Positions 1 through 12,123 of a stretch of DNA of 64,000 bases are shown one piece after another. Under the pieces are notes generated by a model that was not told where the DNA came from, did not search any database, and was given only the letters and a program-made list of their open reading frames with translations. Source of the DNA: Oenanthe sinensis. Lineage: Eukaryota > Streptophyta > Magnoliopsida > Apiales > Apiaceae. The stretch covers positions 21,686,501-21,750,500 of the forward strand of contig CM053794.1 in NCBI GenBank assembly GCA_028671895.1, in the 5' to 3' direction. The stretch's first letter is position 1. Each line of letters opens with the position of its first letter. Both the position numbers and the translations under genes were made by a program.

Positions 1-522
1 AGAACTGCTTGTTACTCCCAAAACAGAACTCTCATCACAAAACCAGTTGGAAAAACTCCTTATCATATCATGACAAATAGAAGGCCATCTGTGAAATACA
101 TGCATGTGTTTGGAGCAAAGTGCTTTGTTCTTAAAGATGATGTCAACAATCTTGGAAAGTTTGAAGCAAAGGCATATGAAGGAATCTTTGTGGGATACTC
201 CTTGGACAAGTCTGTCTATAGAGTATGTGTAATTGATCAACAAAAGGTTATGGAAAGCACAAATGTAACATTTGATGATTTCAAGATCCCCACTATGAGT
301 TTGGAAGGTGAAGAGTGTGACACTCTAAGATTTGAAAATGAAATAGATCCTGAAACTTCTGCAACTGAAAAGGTTATAAGTAATCTTGAAGACTCTCATG
401 TGGACATTCCATATGGAACAAATATAGAAAGAGAACATGAAAATTTCAGTCATATCCAACTTGAGAATTTTCCATATGAGTCTAGCATGAACTCGGGGGG
501 AGGTCTCAAGAATCTGCAATAA
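1..522 (+). pseudogene. copia integrase C-terminal part and linker
   Basis: The frame is open from base 1. Residues around positions 90-290 carry the typical end of copia integrase, with the VFGAKCFVL and FVGYSLDKSVYRV segments, which in intact elements follow the DDE core and precede the RT linker. The frame ends at a stop at 520-522. The reading continues in another frame from about 505, so a single-base-type indel is inferred at or near the G-run at about 497-502. Integrase would join element cDNA to the genome. The catalytic DDE core itself is outside the window. Confidence 0.8.
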
Positions 523-2228
523 ATGGCAATCACTACAACCAGGAAGAAACATGCTCAAATGACAAAGATGGGACTCATCAAACTAAATGGAATAGAGCTC
601 ACACAGCTGATCAAATCATTGGAAATCCTGATGATGGTGTGAGGATAAGAAGAACAACTATGAATGAATGCCTATTTGCCTGCTTTCTGTCTCAAAATGA
701 ACCTAAAAGAATTGAAGAGGCCCTGTTGGATCCGGATTGGATAATTGCCATGCAAGAAGAATTGAATCAATTTCTGAGAAAGAATGTTTGGGAGCTAGTG
801 CCACCTCCAAAGGACAGATCTGTGATAGACACTAAATGGGTCTACAGGAATAAAATGGATGAACATAGGATTGTAATAAGGAACAAGGCAAGGTTGGTTG
901 CTAAAGGCTATTCACAAGAAGAAGGCATTGACTATGATGAGACCTTTGCTCCTGTTACAAGATTAGAAGCAATTAGAATTTTTCTAGCCTTTGCAGCATA
1001 CTCAAACTTTAAGGTCTATCAGATGGATGTTAAAAGTGCTTTTCTCAATGGTGAGTTGGAGGAAGAAATATATGTACAGCAACCTCCTGGCTTTGAAGAT
1101 CCCAATTTTCCAGACTTTGTTTACAGACTCATCAAAGCATTGTATGGACTCAAACAAGCCCCTAGAGCATGGTATGACACCTTGTCGAAATTTCTTTTGG
1201 AAAATCATTTCACTAGAGGAACTATTGACAAGACTCTCTTCTACAAAAAGCATGGTGAGGATATCATACTTGTTCAAATCTATGTGGATGATATCATTTT
1301 TGGTTCATCAAATGAGAAACTATGTCAAAGATTCTCCAAGCTTATGCAAAGTGAGTATAAGATGAGCATGATGGGAGAACTCAATTACTTTCTAGGCCTT
1401 CAAATAAGTCAAAGGGCTGATTGCATTTTCATAAGTCAAACAAAGTACATTAATGACCTACTCAAAAGGTTTGACATGCAAGATTGCTCAACTGCTAAAA
1501 CTCCAATGTCTATAGCTACAAAACTGGATGAAGACAAGAAAGGAAAAAGTGTGGATATGATGACTTACAGAGGAATGATTGGATCCATTCTCTATCTCAC
1601 AGCAAGTAGACATGACATAATGTTCTCTACATGTCTATGTGCTAGGTTTCAAGAAAATCCAAAAGAATCCCATCTCATTGCTGTTAAGAGAATTTTGAGA
1701 TATCTCAAAGGAACATCCTTTATGAGATTGTGGTACCCTAAAAAAACAGGGTTTAACCTAGTTGGATACTCAGATGCTGATTTTGCTGGTTGCAGAGTGG
1801 ATAGAAAAAGTACTTCAGGTAGCTGTCAATTTCTTGGACAAAGATTGGTATCTTGGTTCAGTAAAAAGCAACAGTCTGTGTCAACTTCTACAGCTGAGGC
1901 TGAATACATAGCTGCTGGAAGTTGTTGTGCTTAATTGCTTTGGATTAGAAATCAACTAAGGGACTATGGATTAGTGTTGGAAGGAATACCTATCATGTGT
2001 GACAACACTAGTGCCATATCAATTGTTGCAAATCCAGTCAATCATTCCAAGACAAAGCATATTAATGTAAGGTATCATTTCATAAAGGAGCATGTAGAAA
2101 ATGGAGTGATTAAATTGTTCTATGTTCCTACACAAAGACAGTTGGTTGATATATTTACTAAGCCACTTGATGAAGCCACCTTTAATAGGCTGGTCAGTGA
2201 AATAGGAATGCTAAATTCTTCAAGATAA
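523..2228 (+). pseudogene. copia reverse transcriptase - RNase H
   Basis: The translated region from about 560 shows copia RT motifs in order: WVYRNK, ARLVAKGYSQ, DETFAPV, QMDVKSAFLNG (motif A, Asp present), LYGLKQAPRAW and YVDDIIFG (catalytic YVDD intact, about 1281-1304). RNase H follows with SDADFAGC, STSTAEAEYIAA and the tail TKHINVRYHFIKE to FTKPL. An in-frame TAA at 1932-1934 splits RNase H at a position where related elements usually have Gln, so a CAA to TAA change is likely. Apart from this stop and the upstream frameshift the coding sequence is well kept, which suggests a fairly recent loss of function. Confidence 0.92.
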
Positions 2229-3113
2229 TGGTTCACTAAATATATCCCTCCAACTGCTACAACAATTGTTTCACAGACATGAACCTAAATGATTTATCTA
2301 AGTGAAACAAAACTGGTGTATATTTATAAATATGTCAGTTATATTGTTGTACATATGATTAAACAAATATTTTAAAATTAACTCAGAATTATCTCTTTGT
2401 TTTGAGAAAACCTGAATTGAGTTATCATACTTGTGCATTATTAAATAACAAGTGTGGTAATTAAAATATCAGGAATATTGATCAATCACACTTCTTATAT
2501 CAAAGAGAATAAAGAAATTTTATTTATCTAAGAAGTAATGATTGCAAATCCCTTATTTTATTTTCCAAGTGAAGATAAAATAATTCTCTAAGAAAACTAG
2601 AGTTTGTAGTTAAGTTGCCATTATTTCTGACTTCTCGACTAAGGAAATTCTAAGAGTTCTCGAATCATGATGTTGTGAGTTCTCGAATAGATCACTTCTA
2701 GAGTTCTCGATCAAGTACTATTGAGAGTTCTCGAATCATCAGAGTTCTCGACTATAGCTTGAGTGAGTTATCGATTGTCTTAGCTCTAGATTAATTACCA
2801 TTGAGAGTTCTCAAATCGCTAGAGTTCTCGAATATAGCTTTAGTGAGTTCTCGATTGTCTTAGTTCTCGATCAAAGTCTGACAGTTCTCTACCAAAACAG
2901 CTTTACTCTTTTCTGAGTTCTCGACTACAAAAATCGATTACTATTCTAGTCGAGTTGTCTGTGTCAATTAAATAGCAAAGTAGATCTAACATTTCATTTC
3001 TACGCTTAACTACAAACTCAAAGAAACCCTTGCATTCCAACTGTTACTCTTGCACCCTCTTCTTTCTCTAAAACTTCCGTTTCTTCTCTTCTCTATTTCT
3101 ATACACTAACTCC
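2229..3113 (+). other. Non-coding spacer between pol and second ORF
   Basis: No ORF of interest. AT-rich to about 2620, then an array of GAGTTCTCGA-type motifs (2629-2926). Bases 3000-3113 are pyrimidine-rich (TCTTCTTTCTCT-like runs) directly before the ATG at 3114. That resembles a plant 5' leader, so the second ORF may have its own promoter or leader. This is an inference only; no clear TATA box was assigned. Confidence 0.5.
2629..2926 (+). repeat. GAGTTCTCGA motif array, about 13 copies
   Basis: The decamer GAGTTCTCGA, or a form with one or two changes, recurs at about 2629, 2652, 2677, 2701, 2724, 2739, 2764, 2803, 2822, 2845, 2861, 2881 and 2916, usually 15-40 bases apart. The intervening bases are not conserved as a unit, so this is a motif array rather than a classical tandem repeat. 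The core TTCTCGA is the reverse complement of the core of the array in the element's LTR (TCGAGAA). Confidence 0.85.
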
Positions 3114-6100
3114 ATGGCATCCTCAAGCTCAGTCTCAACTGAAGTGTTTGTCATTCCCGAAACCAACTTCTTGGCCATTTCCAGAGATGCCGACGCAAAA
3201 CCTCAATACAAATGTTTTACCAAGTTTCTAATAGACTCATACCTAAAAGAAGCCCTGTTAGCTAACCCAACTCTTTACCTTGACATTCTTGAGCAATTTT
3301 GGACTACTGCAGACTGGGAGAACATAGCTTTGGAGAATGGTAGCTCAAAAATAGTTGTAACCTGCAAAATCCAAGGAGTAGATATCAGTTTTGATGAAGA
3401 AGATGTCAATAGAAGCTTAAAGATTCCAACTGAAGAGTTTAATGATGAGCCAACTGATGAAGATTTGCTGGACTTCCTGGAAATTATAAGGTATTCAGAT
3501 ACTGTGGACAAGGAAGGGGAGAGGTTCAAGCTGGGAAAAATCAATAAGAAATTCATGAGAAAGGAGTGGTCATTTCTGTTCGACACAATACTAAGAGTTT
3601 TCACCTGCAGAAAGACAGGATTTGACCAGGTTAGCCTCATTGCCATGAAGCTGGCCTACTCATTGGCCTACAATCAAAGGCTCAATGTTGGAAAACTAGT
3701 TCTTGGGGAGCTCATAACCAGGATTCCCAGGAAAGGTAATGAGATTTTCTTTCCTCCCATTATTCAATTAATTCTCAATTATAAGAATGCTAATTTAATT
3801 GAATTGCCTAGAATGAACAAACAAAGAATTGGCTATTCCAAATCCATGTCAAAAATAATTTTTGCTACATTAGATAGGAGGAACACAGTGAATGTGCCCC
3901 TTCAAATAACACCTCACATGCTGAGTGTATTTAGGGGGTACCCACTTGTGCAGCCTAAATATGGTTATCTTGATGCAGTAGGGGGTCCTAAGGCTGTAGA
4001 AGAACCAAATGCACCTAACCCAAGGACCCCTAACCCAACTGCTAGCCCTTCTGTGAATCCAATAGATGCTAGTCAACCAACCTCTACATCCTCTCAACAG
4101 GGTGTAGTTGTAAAGAAGAAAAAGGAGAAAACTGTAAGAAAAAGAGTACTAGAGAATGTTGTAGAGGATAACACTGAATTGGATGAGTCACCTGTAGAAC
4201 CTTTAACCAGGAGAAGAAAAATTAAAAAGGCCACAACTGACCACTCTACATCCTCTCAACAGGATGTAGAGATTAATAAGGGACTAAACCTACTCATAGG
4301 TGCACTTTCTCAACAAGGTACATCTATTGAAATTGGGAGCCAGCCCACTCCTCCTTGTACAGAGTCTGCACCATTACAGGAATTCACTCCTGTCAATGAA
4401 GAAGTTTTAGTTGAAAAGGAGACACACTGTGCACCAGTAGGATCCTCTCTTGAAACTTCCCCATTTTCTCAAGGGGGTTGCCAACACTCAGTTCTACCCA
4501 CAATCTTTCTTCCACCTCTCAAATTTCTTCTCAACCAACTGTGTCTAGCCAAACACAAAAGGTTGTTGATCATCAGGATTCTCATTTCCCTGGTAAGCCC
4601 CACTCAAGTGACTTGGTGCATGACACCTTGTTCACCACTGAGGACACTCATTTAGATGGTGAGGGAATGCATGCTGAGGCATATCCTGATGACACCATCA
4701 AAACCACAGAGGTTCTAGAAGTTTTCACTTCAGACTCTGTGGGGGCTCAGGCATATCACAGCCAAGTGTCTTCACAGACATTGGGTAATCTGGGGGACCT
4801 CCACACCATGCAAATGGCATCCCCTGGACACTCCCCAGTCATTCAAAGACTGTCTCCTCAAGAGAAATCACCTATCCATCCAGTGTCTAATGAATCATCT
4901 GAGAAATTGGATGAGGAAATAGATACTGAGGGGACCACTGTAACTAGTAGCCCTAGCTCTCACTCTTTGTCTCAATGGCTGGAACCTGTGCAACATGACA
5001 GGGAACCAGGACCATCAATCTCTGGTGGGTTCCTTTCTGATGAAAAACTACAAGAATTGTATGGAGATCAGTTAGAGGGTTTTTATCATATTGCACAGTA
5101 ACTGTTGATTTCTCACCTGCCTAACAAAGATTATGCTACTATATTGCTGGAGTATGCAAAGGATCAAGAAGAATTGAAAGAGAAGAATGCAAACATGGCT
5201 AAAGATGAAGAGGCCAATGTAGATGCTTGGTTGAATGGCAAATCTGCAGTTAGTATGGAGGAAGCTTTGGAGTGGACCAGGCAAAAATATCTTACTTCTC
5301 TTGGGTCCTGTGAGAAGACCTTCACTTCAAGTGCCATCTATGATGCCATACATGAAGCTGCCAAGGTTCAGCTACAATCCAACCACTACCTTGCCAAAGG
5401 TGTCCAATTTGAGATTCAAAATCATAGAACCAAGGTAGAGGGTACATTGTTGGGCATTGAAAACAAACTGAGGACAGGAGGATTATATGGGGGTAGTACA
5501 AAGGGGGAATCTGTGAAGTCTTCAATTCTCAACTCTAAGATGGATTCTCTAGAAAAGGTATTCAAGGACATGATTCACAGTCATCAAGCCATCCTGGACA
5601 ATCAAAGAAGTATCAACAACATGGTTGAGGTCTTATTCAAAAACAGGCATGTAGACAGGCTGCCTGAGGATGTTCCCATTCATACCTTGTCTCCATTTCA
5701 AGTGGATCTATACTACCAGTCTAAGGCCAAAGATGAAGTTGTCAAGGCCTCCACTATTGATATTTTAAATGCTAGAGTGGATTCTTTCACATCAATAGTT
5801 TCTAAAGTTGTCTCAGATGTTCAAAGCCTGAAAAAGGAGTTTGTCTCTACTTCTGCAAATCAAGGGACTTCTCTAGCAAACATTTCTGCATAACTCACTT
5901 CTCTACAATTATTGATTTCCAACTTGGCCACAACTAGTCAGGCTTCTCCAGAAACATTGCCAACTCAGATCAAGCCAAGTCACTCTACCTTTCTCCAAAG
6001 ACAGGATATCAAAAAGCAAGTCAAGGGAAATCATTGGAATTATAAGAAGATGCTTGACAATGCTATTGTTGCAGTTAGGGGAGTTAAGTTTGAACAGAAT

Positions 6101-7623
6101 GGACAAATGCTCAAAGAGCCACTCATTCAAATAGAGTCTGGATATTTTAAAGTCTTAGTTTCACTTTTTCCAAGACTTTCATATACTAAGCTGGAATGTT
6201 TGTACAAGGCAGTGGAGTTGGTAACCCAGGAGGATGAAGAATTGAAGAACCAAATATTAGGGCCTCTCCTACCTCATGCTCTGCCTGAATCCTACTGCAA
6301 TCCTGATAGAGTGATGTATATGGCTAGAGGAGAAAAGCTTGCTCATTTCAAAATTCCTCAACATCTCAATTCAGGAAACAGAAGTCAGATCATAAACCTG
6401 ATTGAGTTGATTGAAAAGAAAAAGGTAAAGCAGGTTGAAGACAATGAGATTGTGGAGAAGATGAAGAAGTTCATAACAGGCCAATTATCTGATTTTGCAA
6501 GTGAGGAGTTAAAGAATAAAAAGAAGGATAATGATGATAAGGATCAGGACAAGAAGGACAAAAAGCCTGAATCCAGGAGTGATAAGGAAGAAAAGAAAGT
6601 GAATAAGAAAAAGGAGAATGCAGAGATGAAGAAAAGAGATGATTCTGAAAAGGAGAAATAATATCAAAGGAGAAATCCTTCAAAGCAGCAAGCTGTTGGT
6701 ACTCACTCCAGTACACCTACAAAATCTCAGAGTACTAGTGTGATGTCAATAGTTTCTGAAACTACTACTGCCCTCAAATCCAAGTCTCCAAGAAGAATGC
6801 TCATGAAAGTAACTGTACATGGAGTGATAATGAGGGAAATTAAAAAGGATCAATCAAGGAAATTGAAGCCAAGTCAACAACTCAAAGTCAACACTGCCAC
6901 AACAACTAAATTCAAGAATTCTACTAGCTCATTGCTAGTTAGATGTCCTAAGTGGAGAAAACAACTTGTTGTTCCAGATAAGGGTCTGCAAGTTAAGCCT
7001 ATCTAAGAAATTACAGAAGTCAACAAACAGATGTTAAAATAGTGGAAGGCTAACAGGATTGCTAAATTGAGATCAGGGACAAAAGGATGTTTGTCACAAC
7101 TGTTGATGGAGAGGAAAGAGGCTTTCACCATGACAACAGTAATGCTACCACTCATGACATCAAGAGAGTGATAAGCCTTTTTGACAAAAGAAGCATGATT
7201 AACAAGTTGAGAATGATGGAAATGGCTCAGAACTTGGAAAAGAAGTATCAGAAAAAGATTGACAAGGTCAAGTACATGGAGGAGATGATTGAAAACAAAA
7301 GAAAGGAGGGGGAGAGAATAGAGAAGCTATCTGAAGAATTGAGAAGGCACGGAAAAAGCAGGGTGTTCAAAGACCCTGATAGAATTGAGTTTAAACTAAG
7401 AAGTGGATCCACAATCAAGATCGGGCTGAAGTTCCTTCAAGAATATCTTATGCATACTCTCAAGATTGCTGCTGACATGTTAAAGGATTCTATTTTGATA
7501 GATGAAGTTATAGCCAGGCAACAGCTTTTGGAAGTCATTGAAGAACACAAGGCAAGGGAAGAAAGAGAAAGAAAAGAGAGATATGACCAGGCAGCTCATC
7601 AACAACAACAACAAAATAGGTAG
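3114..7623 (+). pseudogene. Second (additional) ORF of the SIRE-like element, degenerate
   Basis: The start ATG at 3114 follows a pyrimidine-rich leader and opens a 513-codon frame. The N-terminal 260 residues (VFVIPETNFLAISRD, then FLIDSYLKEALL) form a compact domain common in plant element proteins of unknown function. A Pro/Ser/Thr-rich low-complexity part follows, with a frameshift near 4470. The new frame runs on through stops at 5099-5101, 5891-5893, 6659-6661 and 7004-7006. A last frame (7087-7623) is highly charged and probably coiled-coil, with a Gln-rich end. In intact relatives this position holds the so-called envelope-like ORF. No signal peptide or membrane segment is evident here, so an envelope role is not supported by this copy. 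Function unknown. Confidence 0.75.
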
Positions 7624-7663
7624 GCTTGATATCTTGTATTAATTTGTAAAATTCATCATTTTC

Positions 7664-7678
7664 CAAATTGGGGGAGAT
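7664..7678 (+). other. Polypurine tract
   Basis: The purine-rich run AATTGGGGGAGATT lies directly before the TGTTGGAC start of the LTR and is the expected plus-strand primer site of a copia element. Confidence 0.8.
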
Positions 7679-8915
7679 TGTTGGACTTAAATCAAGCCTA
7701 GCCTATTTAATTATCTGTCTTGCTGTAACATAGTTTATACTTCTATAATATTTTAGTGACTTAGATATTCTTGTATAAAATTGCAGATAGAAGTCTACTC
7801 ATTTTGTCTTTCAATTGTAAATAAAGTCAAAAATAAAGTATGTTAGAAGATTTAGGCTGAATCATGCAATAAAACAAAGAAGACTGTGGAGAAATAAGGA
7901 AAGCCAACTGAGAATTCTTTTAAGGCAATTACTCAGTCGAGAAGTCCACTATTTGAGAAGTCAGAACTGTGGGAACATTTCGAGAGGTATCAAAACACAC
8001 TCAACTGCTCAGTACTCGATCGAGAAGTCAGCCATTCGACAAGTCAAGTATTGAACTCATTCGAGTAGTGTTAATTGTGAATCATTCGAGAAGTGAGAAA
8101 AGATAATCAATTCGAGAAGTTAGCAAAAGGAGCATTCGAGAAGTGGTAAAGTTGAGGCATTCGAGAAGTCATAATTTCAAGTTTCTATTCGAGAAGTCTA
8201 GCTTAATTGAGAAGTCATCTAATGGAGTATTCTAATCGAGAAGTCTAGTCATTCGAGAAGTTAGACATTCATGGTTCAATCGAGTTGTCACAGCAAGTAC
8301 TCAATCGAGATGTCAACCTCTATGACTTCTCGAAATATTTTGAACAGAGTACTCGACTGCACCAAAGAGCTATTTTCAAGGAAAGTTGCAGAACAAGTCG
8401 GATAATTCTGAAGCTCTATTTTACCAGGATAAGTCAAGCCTGCAAAGATAGAGACAAGTCTAAAATAAAGCTGGGAAGTCAGTTAAGACAAATGACAGAA
8501 GGTATAAGGCTGGATGTAGCAGACTGTCAAAATAGTGTTAGCTAGAAATAGATATCAGTCAAATGTAAAGGATGTCTTGTCTTTTTCTAGTTATAGTTAA
8601 TCTGTCTTATGTGAGCATGTGCACATGACATGTTGTCTATATATTTTATGCACACCTACATTTGATAGGAGTCTTGTGAGTTTTACAATTGTAAATTTTC
8701 TAGAACAAGAAGCTGAAGTTCATTTTGAATTTCAGATTATAGCAAAAGTTCATTTTAATAAAATTAGATTGAAAGTTACATCTAGTGTCTATGATATTCA
8801 TTATCACTGTTTAATGTTCTAAGTTAAAACTCTTTAACATGTTCAATCTTGCAATCCAGTTAACAGTTGAACTAGCTCACAAGAATCAAAGAGAAGGAAA
8901 AAGGATTAAAGTATA
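7679..8915 (+). repeat. 3' LTR of the SIRE-like element, interrupted
   Basis: It starts TGTTGGACTTAAATC directly after the polypurine tract. It contains the TCGAGAAGT motif array (about 7930-8335) and a TATA-like CTATATATTTTA at about 8637, a likely Pol II promoter. The end with its CA terminus is not seen because a CACTA terminus begins at 8916; the distal LTR part must be beyond that insertion or lost. About 1.24 kb is present, in line with the long LTRs of this lineage. Confidence 0.8.
7930..8335 (+). repeat. TTCGAGAAGT motif array in the LTR, about 17 copies
   Basis: TCGAGAAGTC/TTCGAGAAGT and close variants recur at about 7934, 7953, 7977, 8017, 8032, 8060, 8084, 8111, 8134, 8160, 8188, 8207, 8238, 8253, 8279, 8304 and, inverted, 8323. 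Spacing is 15-35 bases. It sits upstream of the TATA-like box and so occupies the U3 enhancer position. Confidence 0.87.
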
Positions 8916-9595
8916 CACTATAAGAAAAACAGGCTCATACAACGGTTTTGCACCGTTGTCTGGCATCTCAATTTTCCGTAGTCTATTGAGGTGCCGTGTG
9001 ATTACGATCAAAAAACGCTTGTTTAAACTGTTACACAAAGAAAGGAACACAACGGTTCAACAGGCTTGTTATAATATAGAAGAGACAACGGGTCCTATCA
9101 TTATGAACAATTGTTGGAAAAATAAAAACGCAACAGTTTCACGAGTAAGAGACAACGGTTCAGCATGCTTATTATAATGTAGAAGACACAACGGTGCTAT
9201 TATTATGAACAATTGTTGGAAAAAGAAAAATGCAACAGTTTCACCACTAAGAGACAATGGGTAATATACATCAAGCAAGAGTTCTAACTGATTCCAAACT
9301 TCATGTATATCTCTTATTCAAACAACGATTATTACAATGCCCTGTTGTCTGAAATCCTAACCACAACAGTTTTATAGAAAAAAAATTATACAATCATAAA
9401 CAAAGTAGAAACTATTGTTGGAATAATATAAACACAACAGTTTTCTTGCACAACTACTAGTCTAAAATGAATTTGTTTCTAAGCTGGTTCAAATATAAAT
9501 ACTTAATACAAAACTGGTTCAAATATGCTAAGCTACTACTATAAATGTCTTTCTTTCTTTGATCATCCTTGCATAAATTCTTCGGTCTTCAAGAG

Positions 9596-11015
9596 AAACT
9601 ATTAATAACTTGCACAACTCATTTGATCCGCAGGAAGTTCTAAGAGCCTTTTGCAGTATGTGATCCAAGTCATGGTGTGATCCCAAATCTGAGGAGCCTT
9701 ATAATGTCTTGTACCAACATCACCCTGCAGTATATTACAAGTAAGAATATAGGGCATTACTGGAGAGTCAAGATTATAGAAAGCAATGTACATGTATAAA
9801 ATTATAATAAAAGTACGCCACATGATATGAAAGAGTAACCGTATAGGTCCATGTTGTAGATGGCATACTAAAGGCAACTCTAGTAGTCAGAAATCACATT
9901 TTTAGTCAAGAAATTTTTGTCTACCAATACATTTTACTATTTAAGGTCCAAATGATACACATTACATGAAACCAAAAACCCATAATGAAATTTAACATAC
10001 AAAGAAGGGGATCATCCCCCCTTATCCAGTGACTTGTTAAGCTCTTAGAGAAGTTAGAATTCAAAGTTGTAGATAAGAAATATTACAACATGTTCCATTT
10101 TATCGTTTACCTACATGCATAAACTTTAATGCACAGAGTATCTGATACATAAAATATCTATGGTGTTATGGTGTCAATTCATCATTGAGTCTAATAGTTT
10201 TATCAAGATTTGAGTCCATGAGCTCACAAACCACATATATGTCATTAAAGTTACCACTTGAAGGTGGAACTAAGATGCTCTTAATTCACGATTAACATAT
10301 TTACCAGTTAGAAGATTGTAATATGAAAAATATTAACCACAAGCATATGTAGGCCTTAAAAAGCCAGGAATGTTGCATATATCTCTAATTATATGCCTGG
10401 TACACAGCACGCCATGCAACTAATATCTTTGAAATCCAACAAATTATTTTACAACTGCTATAAAACACATGCAGAAATTGACAAGTAAGCAAACCTCAAA
10501 GATATGCTAGTTAATACATACCTGGTTAAATATAGTGAGGCCTCCACAAAGATTTTTAGGTGCTATGAACATTGGCACCTATGAAATACATATTTATAAT
10601 TCATTAGAGAAAAATTGAAATAAACAAAAGTAGGAAATTCCAGTAGTACTTCAAATTTAAGATATTTACCGTGAAAGTACTAAAATTCATGTATGAAATA
10701 CAATCACCCAAATACTTAAAAGGTAAAACCTGAAATAGAGGTACAAACAAAAATGCACCTAATAGTTAATAACTTTGTTTACATTAGACAAGATCAGGAA
10801 TTCTAACAATTACCTATTTGAATACACTATAGAGCTCATAGCAACTTATAAAGAAAGAATTGACAGTGTCCTTTTGTTAAGTCATAATTGGCTTTAATGA
10901 CTTGATGTCAATCAGATTCCATGAGATCAAAAACAACATATATATCTTTAATATCCTTTCTAGATGGAGGAAGCATAGGAAGAATAATGTGCTTGATTTC
11001 CACTATATCTGATCA
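9596..11015 (-). pseudogene. Captured MAP kinase exon fragments (plant MPK-like)
   Basis: Read on the minus strand, pieces of a plant MAP kinase appear in order. At about 10835-11015: DIVEIKHI, a disturbed LPPSR, KDIYVVFDLMESD, a TGA stop where Leu is usual, then HQVIKANYDLT. At 10527-10570: a shrunken piece resembling ANV..PKNL with a usable donor. At 10150-10260: a second copy of the same region (NFNDIYVVCELMDSNLDK). At 9833-9900: DFGLARVAF with Gly codon GGA changed to TGA and a 1-base loss. At 9596-9726: GTRHYKAPQIW, matching the activation-loop TRWYRAPEL zone, after an acceptor TACTGCAG. Introns are retained, so capture was from genomic DNA. Two copies of subdomain IV-V in odd order suggest two captures or a rearrangement. 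Confidence 0.72.
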
Positions 11016-12123
11016 CAGTGACAGACACAAACCCGACTCTATTTATAAGCTACAGCAGAACGCAAAAATGAGAGAGCAAACCTCGACAAATAAATCTGCA
11101 CAAATGGTCTACTAAAAAACCAATGATCAAAATATATATAGTGTACACTCAAACTATCACGGATAGTACTAAATACCAACTCAAAAAAACTCAAAAAAAA
11201 CTTCAATTAGATACAAGTACAATCTTCCTTCTTCGACTTGTTAACAGACTATATTTAGTATAGTGAAATACAAGTGGTATCTTCTAAAATAAGTGTACCT
11301 ATTTTATCTAAGGGTTAGAGGAGATTAACTTTAATTTTCAGGTCGAAAGTAGCTTTGAAATAAGAATGTTGACCAAGATATGATTGGGAACAAGTGCCAT
11401 GTTTATCCCATTCGTGTCCCCAGAACCTCATGCCATCACTGCTTGGACATGTTAGTGATGGCCAATCCTTTTATAGTCTACTTTCAAGATATGTAATCTG
11501 TACATACATTGGTAATTAGTGAAGCATGCAATCATAATATTATATATATGGTGCAGGTATGTATTATGTATGATGTTGCGAGGAACTTTGGGAACATGGG
11601 TGCGTGGATACCTCAGAATCTTTGAATAAGTTGAGAGAGTCACAGTTTACGGGCTAGGATCCATATTTGTAGTTTGGCCATAGCCCATGAATGCTAAAGT
11701 CTTCTGCTGGCTTCCTTGTTTTTGGGTAGCAGCAACTCTATTTTGTATCACATTAGGAGGCCGGCTGCATATATTTACAAATACTTTTTCAGACAATCAA
11801 GAAGCGAGAATAAATGAATGAATAAATGAAGTTATGTTTCTCATATTACCTGTTGAACAAAGTAATAGAAATCAAACTCTCTTGAAACACAGAAAACTAT
11901 TAAACATTGTATAGAAAAAATCATGACCAATATTAAGATATTCATCTTTATATTGTGCCAAACACAGAGCACATGACTGCTTTTTTCTTAAGAATCTTAA
12001 GAGAAAAGAAAGAATTAACAAAACTAACCTACTTCACAACTGGGAAAAAGTTCCCCATAGCAAATGTGTTAAATCCCCAATTCGAAGCCCTAATTGCCTG
12101 CAAAGTCATATAAAATTAAAAAA
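11016..12123. other. CACTA interior, no gene recognised
   Basis: AT-rich sequence without a convincing coding region on either strand. It could hold further diverged parts of captured genes, but nothing was recognisable by eye. Confidence 0.4.

Larger units (their letters stand above)
1..8915 (+). mobile_element. Ty1/copia element, SIRE/Maximus-like, 3' part
   Basis: The stretch reads integrase end, reverse transcriptase, RNase H, spacer, a long second ORF, polypurine tract, then an LTR. A long extra ORF downstream of pol is the hallmark of the SIRE/Maximus lineage of plant copia elements; the lineage call rests on that layout and on RT similarity recognised by eye. The 5' LTR, gag, protease and most of integrase lie left of the window. 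The 3' LTR is entered at 7679 and is cut by a CACTA insertion at 8916, so its end is not seen. Frameshifts and stops in both coding parts mean this copy cannot be autonomous. Confidence 0.85.

Noticed and set aside
3275..3646. 123-codon minus-strand ORF opposite the second copia ORF
   Set aside because: Antisense shadow of a frame with clear coding bias; no family resemblance.
3114..7623. Functional envelope gene
   Set aside because: Several stops and frameshifts, and no evident signal peptide or membrane helix.
7930..8335. CRISPR-like array of short repeats with spacers
   Set aside because: The repeats are only about 10 bp, unequal in spacing and diverged, and lie inside a plant LTR.
9069..9278. 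Small ORF on the minus strand in the CACTA left end
   Set aside because: It translates two copies of a subterminal repeat with ETVAFFFFQQLF twice; it is repeat DNA, not a gene.
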